From assembly GCF_039851975.1 (NCBI RefSeq), contig NZ_CP156660.1:744001-808000 (forward strand): DNA of 64,000 nucleotides, read 5' to 3'. Shown piece after piece: positions 45,401 through 54,298 of this stretch. This DNA is from Desulfoscipio sp. XC116 (GTDB taxonomy: Bacteria > Bacillota > Desulfotomaculia > Desulfotomaculales > Desulfallaceae). A model generated the notes under the pieces. The model searched no databases, was not told the origin of the DNA, and saw only the letters and a list, made by a program, of their open reading frames with translations. A program made the translations under genes and the position numbers. Within the stretch, counting starts at the first letter, position 1. Each line of letters begins with the position of its first letter.

Positions 45401-46938
45401 AGCTGTCGGCAGGCTTAAATAAAGCTTTGGCTCTTTTTGAACAGGAGACGGGTACGGAGTCCGGGGAACTCGGCAGCGATACCGCCTTCTTTGTGCATCA
45501 GTGGTTGTCCTATTACGGTCCCGTGCCGAGGGAGTTTGTCGGTCGGTGCTTCGGTCTGCCGGCTGAAGTTTGCGCGGCCGTTTTTGCCACTCTGCTGGAA
45601 GAGGAATGTATCGTGGCGGATATGCTTCCTGAGGGAACCGGCCAGGAAGAGATATGTGACCGTGAAAATTTGGAGCGTCTGTTGGCGATGGCCAGGCGTG
45701 CCCGCCGGCCGGAATTCAATCCTCTGCCGGTGACGGCATTGCCCTTATTTTTAGCGACCTACCAGGGGGTCGTTGAAAAAGGAACGACTATGGAGGATTT
45801 AGAAGAGCGTTTTGAACAATTGTTTGGCTTTATCAGCCAGGCCCAGCTATGGGAGGAAGCCATCCTGCCCGCACGCATGGAGTCTTACTATACTGCCTGG
45901 ACGGATAGCCTGATGCAGACAAGTGATTTAATTTGGTTTGGCCGTGGGCAAAAGCGAACGGGCTTTTGCTTTAGCGACGATTTAGAGCTGTTCCCTCCCG
46001 GCGCAGAGCCTCAGGGAGAAGAAGACGAAGCGCGGGCACAGGCGCTTTTCCCGGATTTGCAGGGCAAATACGATTTTTTTGCGCTCAGCCGGCATACGGG
46101 TTTGCCGAGCGATGCTTTGACGCAAAAGTTATGGGAACATGTTTGGCGGGGCAGTGTCACCAACGATAGCTTTGCCGTACTGCGCAGAGGCATTCTGACC
46201 AAATTTAAACCCCTCCAAGCGGAGGACAAACGGGGCCTTAGCCGCCGCGCGGGGTACAGCCGCTGGTCCGCTTCGCGTCCTCTACAGGGCGGCTGGTATA
46301 TCTTGCCGGAAAGTGAAGAGCGGGATCTCATTGAGCGGGAGGAACTGGTCAAAGACAGAATACGCCAACTTTTTTTTCGCTATGGGGTGCTTTTTCGTGA
46401 GCTGCTGCACCATGAATTGCCCGAGATGCAGTGGCGGCAGATATTCCGTACATTGCGCCTCATGGAGTTTTCCGGGGAGATTTATGCCGGGTATTTTTTT
46501 GAGCAGATCACCGGTTTACAGTTTGTTTCCCGGGAAGCCAACCGTTTCTTAGGCCGGGGATTAAACGAAAAAAATATTTATTGGCTGAACGCGACCGATC
46601 CGGCATCGCCCTGCGGGCTTAAGCTGCCCGGTATGGACGAAGACCTGCCCGCTCGTTTGCCGACTAATTTTGTTGTGTTTCATGGCACTCAATTGAAAGT
46701 AGTGGCCAGACGCAACGGCAAAGAACTCTTGATCAAAGCCGGACCCGATGATCCGGTTTTACCTGCATACTTTACTTTTTGTAAAACTCTCTTAACGCGT
46801 GATTTTAATCCATTAAAAAGTATAGTCGTAGAATCTATTAACGGCCTGCCGGTTCTGAAAAGCCCCTACAAAAAAGCTTTGCAAAGTATTGGTTTTACCG
46901 GTGATTATAAAAGTCTGATATTGAGACGGCAATATTAG
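42442..46938 (+). CDS. Lhr-family ATP-dependent helicase
   Basis: A 1498-residue superfamily 2 helicase of the large Lhr type. The N-terminal core has motif I APTGSGKTLTAFLW, Ia YVSPLKALNNDVQ, II LDEIHAVLD, III ALSATVRPLEPVAEFVG, IV-V region LVFCNNRRTVEKL and TNSLELGIDIGELDAVI, and VI QRIGRAGHGVG. A winged-helix and Lhr-specific domain follow (to about residue 870), then the roughly 600-residue C-terminal extension of full-length Lhr. Lhr is a 3'-5' translocase linked to DNA repair. It lies 40 nt after the FtsA-like gene and may be co-transcribed. Confidence 0.92.
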   Translation: MDHSVLDLFHPLIGKWFIEKVGLPADIQAQAWPRVAKGEHVLITAPTGSGKTLTAFLWSLQKLITGDWPGGLVRVLYVSPLKALNNDVQRNLLKPLEELRAYFAEAGERFPPMRVLTRSGDTPPNERRQMLRRPPEILITTPESLNLLLSSKNNRLILNGVETVILDEIHAVLDSKRGTHLITAVDRLVPLAGEFQRIALSATVRPLEPVAEFVGGLRVRQAGEDYRYEKRPVVILQSIVKKQYNLTVDAIKQINDGAEGEQDALWQALAAALTKVIRENNATLVFCNNRRTVEKLTRYINDAAGEPLVYSHHGSLARELRLAVEHKLKYGELKGIVATNSLELGIDIGELDAVILVQTPPSLTAAVQRIGRAGHGVGQVSRGTLYPVFGHDFLEAAVTSLNLPATEIEPIAPIEAPLDVLAQVLLSMTAVQTWDVDELYAFLKTSYPYRHLPRKSYDLLLEMLAGRYADTRLRELKPRIIWDKLDHTVKARDGAVRLVYQGGGTIPDRGCYDLRLMDTKAKIGELDEEFVWERNVGESFMLGNRVWRIMRVTHNDVEVVPGDRTINIIPFWRAEEQNRDFYFAEKMGLFLEEADRNLATEWFAHQPVFKNTWSPCAVERLMAFLKGQKEATGRPLPHRHHILIEHFADPLNTADSKQAIIHTLWGGKVNRPLAMALAAAWEQKFGYPLETYVGNNSVMLMLPHSFAPPDLFSLVSPSNLEHLLRSKLESSGFFGAKFRENAGRALLLPKAGFKKRMPLWLNRLRAKKLMAAVTAYADFPIMLETWRNCLKDEFDLETVKQLLDEINDGRIMISETVTHRPSPFASDVIWSRTNKYMYEDDTPLSDRRSGLSRELLKELVYASHLRPAIPEVLVRELDGKLKRTAPGYAPPDGEELLLWIKERLFIPADEAASLFAAMLRDNQAADLNLTLDKIKRTLGDKVAWLHLPGTEQPGLCALEILPRIVACLGVGFSDLALRPLTPQAADELSAGLNKALALFEQETGTESGELGSDTAFFVHQWLSYYGPVPREFVGRCFGLPAEVCAAVFATLLEEECIVADMLPEGTGQEEICDRENLERLLAMARRARRPEFNPLPVTALPLFLATYQGVVEKGTTMEDLEERFEQLFGFISQAQLWEEAILPARMESYYTAWTDSLMQTSDLIWFGRGQKRTGFCFSDDLELFPPGAEPQGEEDEARAQALFPDLQGKYDFFALSRHTGLPSDALTQKLWEHVWRGSVTNDSFAVLRRGILTKFKPLQAEDKRGLSRRAGYSRWSASRPLQGGWYILPESEERDLIEREELVKDRIRQLFFRYGVLFRELLHHELPEMQWRQIFRTLRLMEFSGEIYAGYFFEQITGLQFVSREANRFLGRGLNEKNIYWLNATDPASPCGLKLPGMDEDLPARLPTNFVVFHGTQLKVVARRNGKELLIKAGPDDPVLPAYFTFCKTLLTRDFNPLKSIVVESINGLPVLKSPYKKALQSIGFTGDYKSLILRRQY

Positions 46939-47117
46939 GCCGGGGTGTCAGAGGAGACCGGATATTATTATTTAACCTTAAAAACCCACCAGGAACAACA
47001 AGTTGCGGGTTAATGGAATATTGGACTATGTGTTAAGATGTTGTAGAACATGAAGAAGCTTTTGCTCTCGTGCATAATTCTGAGGGGCAATATCTCAAGT
47101 CTTGCTTCAGCTTTACT

Positions 47118-47789
47118 TCATAGCTTTGCAGCGAATTGTTGATTCCGGTCAAACGGTGGCCCGACCGTGCCGGAACGGAGTTTTGTTTCCAACTCTTTTC
47201 TCAACTTAATCGTCTTGGCCAATCTTTTGCCTGCTGTTACGGATTTATCCAGTATACCGGCATTTTCTGAGACTTCACCCGGTTTTAAAAAACCGACCGC
47301 TTTTACAGTATCAATAACCCTATATCCCAGGTCCACGAGAGGCTTTGTTAATGCCTCCATAGTAAACCCCATGTACTGTTCGTCATGCTGTTCGCAAACA
47401 GTCAGGGCAACAGCATACTTACCGCCCATAGCCTCGCTTATCCCAACCCAGCAGGAGCGGTCATCCTTGGCAAAGACTTCCATGCTGTAGCACCGGTCGA
47501 TGAATTTCTTCATGTCCGCTGACACGTTATAAAAATAAGTGGGCGAGCCCAGCACCAGGCCATCAGCTTCCAATAAAAGAGGATAGAGCTTTTGCATATC
47601 GTCATTGATTACACATCGGCAAGACTCACTGCACTTTTCACAACCCCGGCAGCCGGTGAATTTATAATCGTGCAAAAATACAAGTTCGGTTATCGCTCCT
47701 TCTTTTGCGGCCCCCTGCAGTACTTCCTTTACCAGGCGAGAAGTATTGCCGTTTCTTCTTGGACTCCCTACAATCCCAAGTATTTTCAA
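47118..47789 (-). CDS. NADPH-dependent FMN reductase / iron-sulfur flavoprotein-like
   Basis: A 223-residue flavodoxin-fold protein: ILGIVGSPRRNGNTSRLV binds FMN phosphate and GSPTYFYNVSADMKKFIDR contacts the ring. The CRGCEKCSESCRC cluster (residues about 48-60) followed by DDM is close to that of archaeal-type iron-sulfur flavoproteins, so a [4Fe-4S] cluster is possible. It probably shuttles electrons from NAD(P)H or ferredoxin. It is a single gene; the substrate is unknown. Confidence 0.85.
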   Translation of the reverse strand: MKILGIVGSPRRNGNTSRLVKEVLQGAAKEGAITELVFLHDYKFTGCRGCEKCSESCRCVINDDMQKLYPLLLEADGLVLGSPTYFYNVSADMKKFIDRCYSMEVFAKDDRSCWVGISEAMGGKYAVALTVCEQHDEQYMGFTMEALTKPLVDLGYRVIDTVKAVGFLKPGEVSENAGILDKSVTAGKRLAKTIKLRKELETKLRSGTVGPPFDRNQQFAAKL

Positions 47790-47955
47790 TTTTAATTCCT
47801 CCGGTTGATTTTTTTAAATCATATAACAAACCATTACATAACGATCACTGGACCGGAAGAGGTAGGCTGCCATGAGCCTACCTCCGTCCGTTTGTCTGAT
47901 TAAACGGATCGCACGGTTTTCCCGTAATCCGCTTTCCTCAATTGATGTCGTGAAT

Positions 47956-49059
47956 TTACTTTAAAAAGCCGAAATCAGGCTTCAACATATCTTGCAATGT
48001 TGAAAAATCAATCGGAAATTCCTGAATGCCGGCGGCATACGGGAAATACTCGTACTGTTGGAAATAAACTACCACCGCATTGCCGGACAGATAGAAGTCC
48101 TGATCGTCCTTAATGGCCTGGAAGGGTGTGAGTTCATACAATGTCCCTTCCTTGACCCCCTCGGTGATCCTGTTTCCGACGATATTACTGATATATAAAA
48201 CATAATCCGCATCACTGTTGAACAGGTCTTGAAGATTGTATGCTTTGCCCGTTTTCAGGTCGAAAGTATAAGAGCTTTGGAGCGTCATACCGTGAGCGCC
48301 CCCGGTATACTGGTAATCCAAAAATATTAAGCTTAACAGTCCGTTTTGATTATATTTCAGCTTGTAATCAAAATAACTTTCACATTTATTGGGACTGCCT
48401 GAATATCCGGAAGCCATGTCTTTTTTCATTTCGTCCGCATTTTGCAGTCCTTCATTTCTGGTAGTGTCAGCCGCTTTTTTGAAAACGGAGTTTATATTTT
48501 CCTGTACGGCTTGGTCAGGCAACCCGTTAATTTGCGGATATTGCAAGGTCATTTTAATTTCCTCGTTTTCCGAAGCCTCTTTTATTGTTTTAATGGTAAT
48601 TTTGTTTTCCGTTGTTTTTTCAAGTTTGACCTTTTCGTTTGACTTGTCCCACTGAGTTTTAAGTGCTAGGTTTTCGGAGAAAAAGTTCGCTCTCATGTAG
48701 ATAGTGTTTTCGACGGTTGTGTCCTTATTGGCCGCATTGTCTAAATAATCTCCGCTCATATAATAAGTATGGTCATTTGCGGTTATTGTATAGTTTTTCA
48801 AATCGATCATAATATTTTCCCCGGTCTTGGAGACAGATATCGGATTATCCTTTCCCGACCATCGTACTTTATAGCCGAGCGCTTCACTGACAGCCCGCAG
48901 CGGCAGATAGATATTCCCTTCGTCAATATAGGCGGCAGCTTTAATCTTAGTACCGTCCAGCTCAATTGCCGTCTGATCGTCAGCTGCCGCAAAGCTGTAT
49001 GCTTGCATAGACAAAAACAATGTTAAAATAACACCCATTAGCAAAACCTTTTTAGTCAT
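47956..49059 (-). CDS. Secreted protein, copper-amine-oxidase-like and DUF3298 domains
   Basis: A 367-residue protein with a signal peptide (about 1-25), an N-terminal copper-amine-oxidase-like domain (about 32-150; IYLPLRAVSEALGYKVRW is its usual motif, not an active site), and a C-terminal DUF4163/DUF3298 pair (about 155-360) with FLDYQYTGGAHGMT, FDLKTGKAYNLQDLF and VVVYFQQYEYFPYAAGIQEF. The C-terminal pair is found in RsiV-like anti-sigma and PdaC proteins. Here there is no catalytic domain, so wall or ligand binding is likely. AAAGGAG precedes the start. Confidence 0.82.
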   Translation of the reverse strand: MTKKVLLMGVILTLFLSMQAYSFAAADDQTAIELDGTKIKAAAYIDEGNIYLPLRAVSEALGYKVRWSGKDNPISVSKTGENIMIDLKNYTITANDHTYYMSGDYLDNAANKDTTVENTIYMRANFFSENLALKTQWDKSNEKVKLEKTTENKITIKTIKEASENEEIKMTLQYPQINGLPDQAVQENINSVFKKAADTTRNEGLQNADEMKKDMASGYSGSPNKCESYFDYKLKYNQNGLLSLIFLDYQYTGGAHGMTLQSSYTFDLKTGKAYNLQDLFNSDADYVLYISNIVGNRITEGVKEGTLYELTPFQAIKDDQDFYLSGNAVVVYFQQYEYFPYAAGIQEFPIDFSTLQDMLKPDFGFLK

Positions 49060-49592
49060 GACATTGATGCTCCTTTACCAAATGTAAATTATAATATATA
49101 TTTGACGTTATAATGCTGTTACTTGTTCCATAGCAGTGAAGGCCAATAAATATTTGATGATGAAAATGTGCTTTAAAGGGGGATACAAAGTCCCTCGTTC
49201 ATGCGATACATTTCATTAAATGTAAAATTGGGGAACTTGACGATATGTAATTTCGTCTATTAAATAAATAACCGGTTTGTAAAACCCACAGGGAAATAAT
49301 TTTCAGGTAATCTTAACTTTTCCGAAAAGAAATAGGTTTACAGACTGATTACTCGGTGCAGTTGCTATGGTAGTATTGTTATTGTAATGAATTTAAAAAT
49401 TTAGTTTTTTCATGTGCATGGTCAATTACTTCGTAAAAAATAATAAATTTTTTAACTGGTTGCCAGAAACCGGTCTTTTGCTGTGTCTAAAGTATTAGGG
49501 GGAATATTTGCAGGGGGCGGTGATTAATTAACCTTATATTATTATAGCAATATTCAATGTTAGTTGTAACTTGTTATAAAGGGAGAGATCAA
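49060..49592. other. Divergent intergenic region, no gene seen
   Basis: AT-rich sequence between the divergent DUF4163-type and MacA-type genes. TTGACG near 49238 with TTAAAT 17 nt later could be a weak promoter but lies over 300 nt before the next start. No other structure was recognised. Confidence 0.3.
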
Positions 49593-50894
49593 ATGTTGCC
49601 ATCGTTAAAACAAAGGTTGACTAAAATGTCGTGGAAGAAGCTTTTGGCCGGGGTGCTAGTCCTTGGCCTTGTTGCGTCCGCTGCCGCCTTCTTCATCATC
49701 AAAAGCAAAAAGCCTTCGGGAATACCGGTAAAAACGGCCCAAGCGGCAATAAAACCTGTTCAGGACAATGTTTTCGCCACCGGGCGGGTGAGACTGGTGG
49801 AAAAACAGGAATTTTACAGCTACGAAGAAACAACAGTCAAAGAAATTAAAGTTATGCCGGGTGAAACAGTACATAAAGGCCAAGTGCTCGGACTATTGGA
49901 TGTCGATGATTTAGGGGACAGGCTCAGCAACGCCAAATCCAACTATGCGGTACAGCAATCCAACCTGGAAGACGCGCTCAACCCCAGGCCGGAGGAGATA
50001 GCCCAGCTTAAGGCCGACTACAACAAAGCCGAAGCCGACTACCAAAACGCCCAAAAAAATTACGAGCGGACCAAACAGCTGTATGACCAAGACGCAGTGA
50101 GCGCCCAGGAACTGGAGACGGCGCAGCTTGACCTGATAGCAAAAGAAACGATGTATAAAAACGCCGGCGCCAGCCTCAAAATCAAAGAATCAGGTCCCAC
50201 CGGCCCGGAACTGGCCTCCCTTAAAGCGCAGGTGGAGCAGGCCCGCATCCAAACGGAACTGGCCCAGCAGGAGCTTGACAGAACCACCCTCACGGCGGAA
50301 ATGGACGGCGTTGTCATTGCTGTAGAAGTGGCCGAGGGTGACCACGTCAATCCCGGCACCAGGCTTATTACCATCGGCAACACCGGCAAAGTGGAAGTAA
50401 CCGCCGGTGTCAGCGAAGCGGACAGCGGCAGCTTAAAGACCGGGCAGCAAGTTATCGTCACCGCCGCAGCGCTGCCGGACCGTGAGTACGCGGGAGTACT
50501 GCACAGTGTTTCCCCCGGCGCTTTGGTGCAAGACGGCAACCAGGGCAGCCAGATCGAAGTGCCGGTAGTTGTCAGGATAACCGGAAACTCCGAAGGGCTT
50601 CGCACGGGCTATACCGTTGATTTGACCATTACCACGGTGGATATAGAAAAGGCTCTGGTCGTGCCATACGAAGCTGTAGTGGAAAAAGAAGGTAAAAACA
50701 AAGTTTATGTAGTGGAAAACGGTATTGCCAAAGAGAAAACAGTGGAAATCGGCCTGAATGTTGAACTATACACGGAAATTAAATCCGGCCTTAAAGAAGG
50801 CGACACCGTGGTTGTGAGTCCGGGTGACTTTATAACGGATGGCGCTAAAGTATCAGCATTAAATAACGCGCCTGCAGCCGGAGGCGCCATATGA
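49593..50894 (+). CDS. MacA-like periplasmic adaptor (HlyD/RND family)
   Basis: A 433-residue membrane fusion protein: an N-terminal anchor (about 12-32), split lipoyl halves (first EIKVMPGETVHKGQVLGLLD, second LTAEMDGVVIAVEVAEGDHV), a long alpha-hairpin of heptads between them (about 110-210), and beta-barrel and membrane-proximal domains. ATG 49593 follows GGGAGAG. It precedes the ATPase and FtsX permease genes, overlapping the first by 4 nt. The three should form a MacAB-type tripartite-like exporter of peptides or antibiotics across a Gram-positive envelope. Confidence 0.9.
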   Translation: MLPSLKQRLTKMSWKKLLAGVLVLGLVASAAAFFIIKSKKPSGIPVKTAQAAIKPVQDNVFATGRVRLVEKQEFYSYEETTVKEIKVMPGETVHKGQVLGLLDVDDLGDRLSNAKSNYAVQQSNLEDALNPRPEEIAQLKADYNKAEADYQNAQKNYERTKQLYDQDAVSAQELETAQLDLIAKETMYKNAGASLKIKESGPTGPELASLKAQVEQARIQTELAQQELDRTTLTAEMDGVVIAVEVAEGDHVNPGTRLITIGNTGKVEVTAGVSEADSGSLKTGQQVIVTAAALPDREYAGVLHSVSPGALVQDGNQGSQIEVPVVVRITGNSEGLRTGYTVDLTITTVDIEKALVVPYEAVVEKEGKNKVYVVENGIAKEKTVEIGLNVELYTEIKSGLKEGDTVVVSPGDFITDGAKVSALNNAPAAGGAI

Positions 50895-51739
50895 TGATTC
50901 GAGTGTCCGGTCTAACTAAAATATACAGCACCGGAGCGCAGCCGGTGGCGGCCTTAAAAGACGTGAATCTCGAAGTCAAGGCCGGCGAGTTTGTATCCAT
51001 AATGGGGCCGTCCGGTTCCGGCAAATCAACCTTGATGAACCTCCTGGGCTGTCTGGATACTCCGACCTCCGGCTCCTATGAACTGGACGGCATGGAAATA
51101 AGCACTCTTGATGATACCGGTATGGCTAAAGTGCGCAACCGTAAAATAGGCTTTGTTTTTCAGAACTTTAACCTGCTGCCCCGGATGACCGCCTTGCGCA
51201 ATGTCGAGCTGCCCATGCTATATGCCGGGATAGATGCCCGGGAAAGAATAAAAAAAGCTACCTCGGCTCTTCAGCGGGTGGGGCTGGCCGAGCGGCTTCA
51301 CCACCGCCCCAACCAGATATCCGGAGGCCAGGTGCAAAGGGTGGCCATAGCCCGGGCCCTGGTCAACCAACCGGCGGTATTGCTGGCCGACGAACCCACG
51401 GGCAACCTGGACACCCGTTCCGGGGAAGAAATCATGGCTATTTTTCAGGACTTAAACCGGGGCGGAGCCACCATCGTACTGGTCACCCACGAGCTGGACA
51501 TAGCCTTGCATACCTCCAGGATTATCCACTTCAGGGACGGCAGGCTGGTAGCCGACGAGAAAGTGGAAAAACCTCTGGATGCCGCGGAACAGTTAAAAAA
51601 TCTGGGACCGGGGGAACAAAACAAAAGCCGGGCCGGTGAAAAATCCGCGTCCACCGTATCACCGCCCCCTGAGATTGCGGCAATCCCCCATCCCCAAACG
51701 GTATCCGGCTCCGATACCGGGAAGGGGGAAGCACAGTGA
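50891..51739 (+). CDS. MacB/LolD-type ABC transporter ATPase
   Basis: A 282-residue ATPase with Walker [10 protein letters not shown], signature ISGGQVQR, Walker [13 protein letters not shown] and H-loop VTHELDIA, as in MacB/LolD/FtsE. The usual domain ends near residue 220; a hydrophilic, Pro/Ser-rich tail of about 55 residues follows, which is unusual. The start overlaps the MacA-type gene (ATGA), and its end overlaps the permease gene by 4 nt. Confidence 0.93.
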   Translation: MMIRVSGLTKIYSTGAQPVAALKDVNLEVKAGEFVSIMGPSGSGKSTLMNLLGCLDTPTSGSYELDGMEISTLDDTGMAKVRNRKIGFVFQNFNLLPRMTALRNVELPMLYAGIDARERIKKATSALQRVGLAERLHHRPNQISGGQVQRVAIARALVNQPAVLLADEPTGNLDTRSGEEIMAIFQDLNRGGATIVLVTHELDIALHTSRIIHFRDGRLVADEKVEKPLDAAEQLKNLGPGEQNKSRAGEKSASTVSPPPEIAAIPHPQTVSGSDTGKGEAQ

Positions 51740-52917
51740 ACCTGTTGGAAAGTATCCGGGTGGCCCTGGAAGGTATCCGAGCCAATAAGCTGCGCTCCTT
51801 TTTAACCACCCTGGGCATCATCATCGGTATTGCCGCGGTGATTGCGGTAGTGGCCATCGGCCAGGGAGGCCGGGCCATGCTGATGGCGGAGATGGAAAAA
51901 ATGGGCACCAACATCTTTGCCATCTATGTGGACTGGAGCGGTGAAGAGCGGCCCACCGGTAATATGTTTGAACTTAGTGACGTACAGGTGCTTAAAGACA
52001 AGGTGCCGGGCATAACCCATCTTTCCGCCAACAGCACCACCATGGAGGATGTCAGAGGTTCCAAGGACAAAAAAAATGCGCAAGTCTGGGGAGTATCCTC
52101 GGACTATGAGTACATCAGAAAATTGAATATAAAAACAGGGCATTTCTTCAGCCAGGGAGATGAATCCCTGGGCCGTAGAGTTGCCGTGCTGGACGAAGCG
52201 CTGGCCGACAAAATTTTCGGTCGTTCCGAGCCCGTGGGCAATAAAGTAAGCATAGGCAGCACACCGTTTTTAGTAGTGGGCGTGTTGGCCAAGGGCGACT
52301 CCATGATGGGCTTCTCGGAAGAGGCCAGGATATTTATTCCCAGCCGCTCCTGGCACAATATGTTCGGTGCATATGTAAACAACCTGGAAGGCAGCGCCGT
52401 ATCCAGGGAAAAAGTGCAGGAAACCATGGACCAGGCTGTAAAGGTATTGGAACGGCGGCATCGCAGCTCCGCCCAATACATCGGCTACAGCATGGAGCAG
52501 GAAATGGAATCGGCTAACCAGATAACCGGCATTATGACCCTGATTATCGGTGCCATCGCCGGTATATCCCTCTTGGTGGGCGGCATAGGGGTAATGAACA
52601 TCATGCTGGTTTCCGTTACCGAGCGCACCAGGGAAATCGGCATCCGTATAGCCCTGGGGGCCAGGCGCAGGGACATATTGACCCAGTTTCTCATTGAATC
52701 GGTAGTGCTTTGCTTGCTCGGAGGTGTAATCGGCATGATGCTCGGCGTGGGAGGAGCCTATCTGATTGCCAAGTTGGCCAAATGGCCGCCCCTGGTGTCC
52801 TGGTGGACGATGTTGATCGCATTTGCCTTCTCCGCCACCATCGGCATAATTTTCGGCCTGCTCCCCGCCAACAAAGCGGCCAAGATGAACCCCATCGAAG
52901 CGTTGCGGAGAGATTAA
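51736..52917 (+). CDS. MacB/FtsX-type ABC transporter permease
   Basis: A 393-residue permease with the MacB plan: helix 1 (about 20-42), a MacB_PCD outer domain (about 45-240), then three helices (about 275-300, 325-350 and 358-380). It shows RANKLRSFLTTLGIIIGIAA at the start, TERTREIGIRIALGARRRDI before helix 3, and LPANKAAKMNPIEALRRD at the end. It starts with GTG after GGGGGAAG. The last 50 codons and the downstream hairpin are duplicated at 56372-56585. Confidence 0.93.
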   Translation: MNLLESIRVALEGIRANKLRSFLTTLGIIIGIAAVIAVVAIGQGGRAMLMAEMEKMGTNIFAIYVDWSGEERPTGNMFELSDVQVLKDKVPGITHLSANSTTMEDVRGSKDKKNAQVWGVSSDYEYIRKLNIKTGHFFSQGDESLGRRVAVLDEALADKIFGRSEPVGNKVSIGSTPFLVVGVLAKGDSMMGFSEEARIFIPSRSWHNMFGAYVNNLEGSAVSREKVQETMDQAVKVLERRHRSSAQYIGYSMEQEMESANQITGIMTLIIGAIAGISLLVGGIGVMNIMLVSVTERTREIGIRIALGARRRDILTQFLIESVVLCLLGGVIGMMLGVGGAYLIAKLAKWPPLVSWWTMLIAFAFSATIGIIFGLLPANKAAKMNPIEALRRD

Positions 52918-52924
52918 ATATAAT

Positions 52925-52965
52925 ATACACCAACGAGCCGGTGATATACCGGCTCGTTGGTGTAT
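52925..52965 (+). terminator. Perfect 18-bp hairpin after macB-type permease gene
   Basis: ACACCAACGAGCCGGT and ACCGGCTCGTTGGTGT, extended by AT/AT, form a perfect stem around GATAT, 7 nt after the stop codon. There is no strong T run, so it may stabilise the mRNA 3' end or stop transcription. A copy with compensating changes lies at 56529-56569. Confidence 0.7.
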
Positions 52966-53082
52966 GCGGAACTCTCACGTTTGCAAATTATTAGCCATAA
53001 AAGGATCGGATGACATTATTAGTGTTGTAGTTACAAAATACAACAAAGGAAAAATTTATAAAATGACGAAGCTGAGTATGCC

Positions 53083-53395
53083 GGGTAAGATTGAACACTT
53101 TGACCGGCGAGATTGAATAGTGTGACCGTTTGAAACTGAACACCCTTACCGGCAAAATTTAACACCATTTTCAATAATTTGTTTAATGGCAATTGAGGGC
53201 TCTGCCCTCAAACTCCCGAGGTTTATCGCTTTGGTTTTCCAAAGAGAGTGATAAATGATTGATATTAGTAAATCTAGTTAATGCCCCTCCTGGCTTTCTA
53301 CACCTGAATATTAGATGTACAGTCTTTGCGGTGAAGGTGTTCAACTTAGGCGGTCAAACTGTTCAATTTCAGCGGCCAAGGTGTTTTTTCCCGCC
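53083..53395. mobile_element. IS21-like or MITE-like element relic with inverted ends
   Basis: The left end holds three related units of about 22 nt (ATTGAACACTTTGACCGGC, ATTGAATAGTGTGACCG and CTGAACACCCTTACCGGC). The right end (53328-53395) carries the same units inverted (GGTGTTCAACTTAGGCGG, TGTTCAATTTCAGCGG, AAGGTGTTTTTTCCCGCC). Multiple terminal repeats of this kind are typical of IS21-family ends. Only about 170 nt lie between the ends and no transposase is coded, so this is an internally deleted element. It abuts a truncated SPASM protein gene. Confidence 0.6.
53222..53255. repeat. Hairpin repeat (copy 2) inside the IS relic
   Basis: TTTATC/GATAAA outer pairs and an inner CTTTGG-TTTT-CCAAAG stem form a hairpin related to that at 3855-3884. 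Both share ATCGCTTTGGTTTTCC; the 3' arms differ by changes that mostly keep pairing. Confidence 0.5.
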
Positions 53396-53399
53396 GGTA

Positions 53400-54089
53400 T
53401 ATTCAAAGCATACAGAAGTAAATATAAATTAGTAATTATGGGTGATTTGTCAATGAATAATATATCATGGCTTACCATGTTTCTGCCCTCAGTTCCCGAA
53501 AATAATTTATTTAACGCTATATGGGCAGCAACTGAACTAGGTATCACAGTACTTACAAGCACTCTTATCTACCCAGGAGCTAGAATCACTAATGACTACT
53601 TACGGGAGATGTTACGAGATAGAAATATTAAATATGATTCCGGGTACTTAGAAGGTTATATTTGCCCAATGGGGCGTGCAAGGAAAAAGCTGTCATCGAA
53701 TTTTTTTATTCCTGAACCAAGTAAAAATATAAAGAAAGCTTGCAAGGAAGCAGGAAGTACAATTGTAGTACTTTACTAATGGTAAGGTATTGTTTTGTTG
53801 TGGTCATGCTGCATTTTCTCAAGCGCAGAAACTTCTTTCAATGGGTAACCTTAGTGACAACGGAACTACACTTCCGGAAATAGTTAAACTAATGCAAAAG
53901 AATGTTCTGTATTGGTGGCTATATCTTAAAGGACCCATGGCAATAATGAAAGAATTGGGATTTGAAAGGAAAGTTTATAATAAATGCGAGTTTTGTTTAT
54001 ATTTAAGCACTGTTCATTGGGAGAAGTTGCTTTCATTATCAGAAAGAAAAGAAGAGATTTTTTCGTCCTGGAACAAACAAATTGGATGA
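53400..54089 (+). pseudogene. Truncated, frameshifted radical SAM/SPASM-type protein
   Basis: The first frame (to 53779) ends GYLEGYICPMGRARK and ACKEAGSTIVVLY; the text continues in another frame from about 53769 as YFTNGKVLFCCGHAAFSQAQ, GNLSDNGTTLPEIVKLM and KCEFCLYL. Cysteine spacing and the GNL...LPEI pattern resemble the SPASM C-terminal domain of radical SAM enzymes. The radical SAM core with its CxxxCxxC site is missing, apparently lost where the IS relic joins. One frameshift near 53775 breaks the remainder. It is not expected to be active. Confidence 0.5.
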
Positions 54090-54298
54090 ATATTATTAAA
54101 ACATATCATTTTTAATTTGGGGCTTGCTGAACGGTCCCATTATCCCAACAAAATTACTAAAATGCCGGACTTAACAAAGCCCGATTTTGCCCCAAAAGTG
54201 TTGATAGAAGACTTTATCGGAGTTGTGAAGCTTGTTATTTTTTAGGTACAACATATAAAAGCCAACTTCGCGACTTAACAATCAAAAAGAGGAAATTC

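Noticed and set aside
47861-47890. GGTAGGC/GCCTACC hairpin after the DUF4163-type gene as terminator
   Set aside because: It has only 7 pairs and no T run on either strand; left out as too weak.
53315-53400. Upstream part of the first frame of the SPASM-type relic as genuine protein
   Set aside because: These bases are the inverted end of the IS-like relic, so the codons are incidental.
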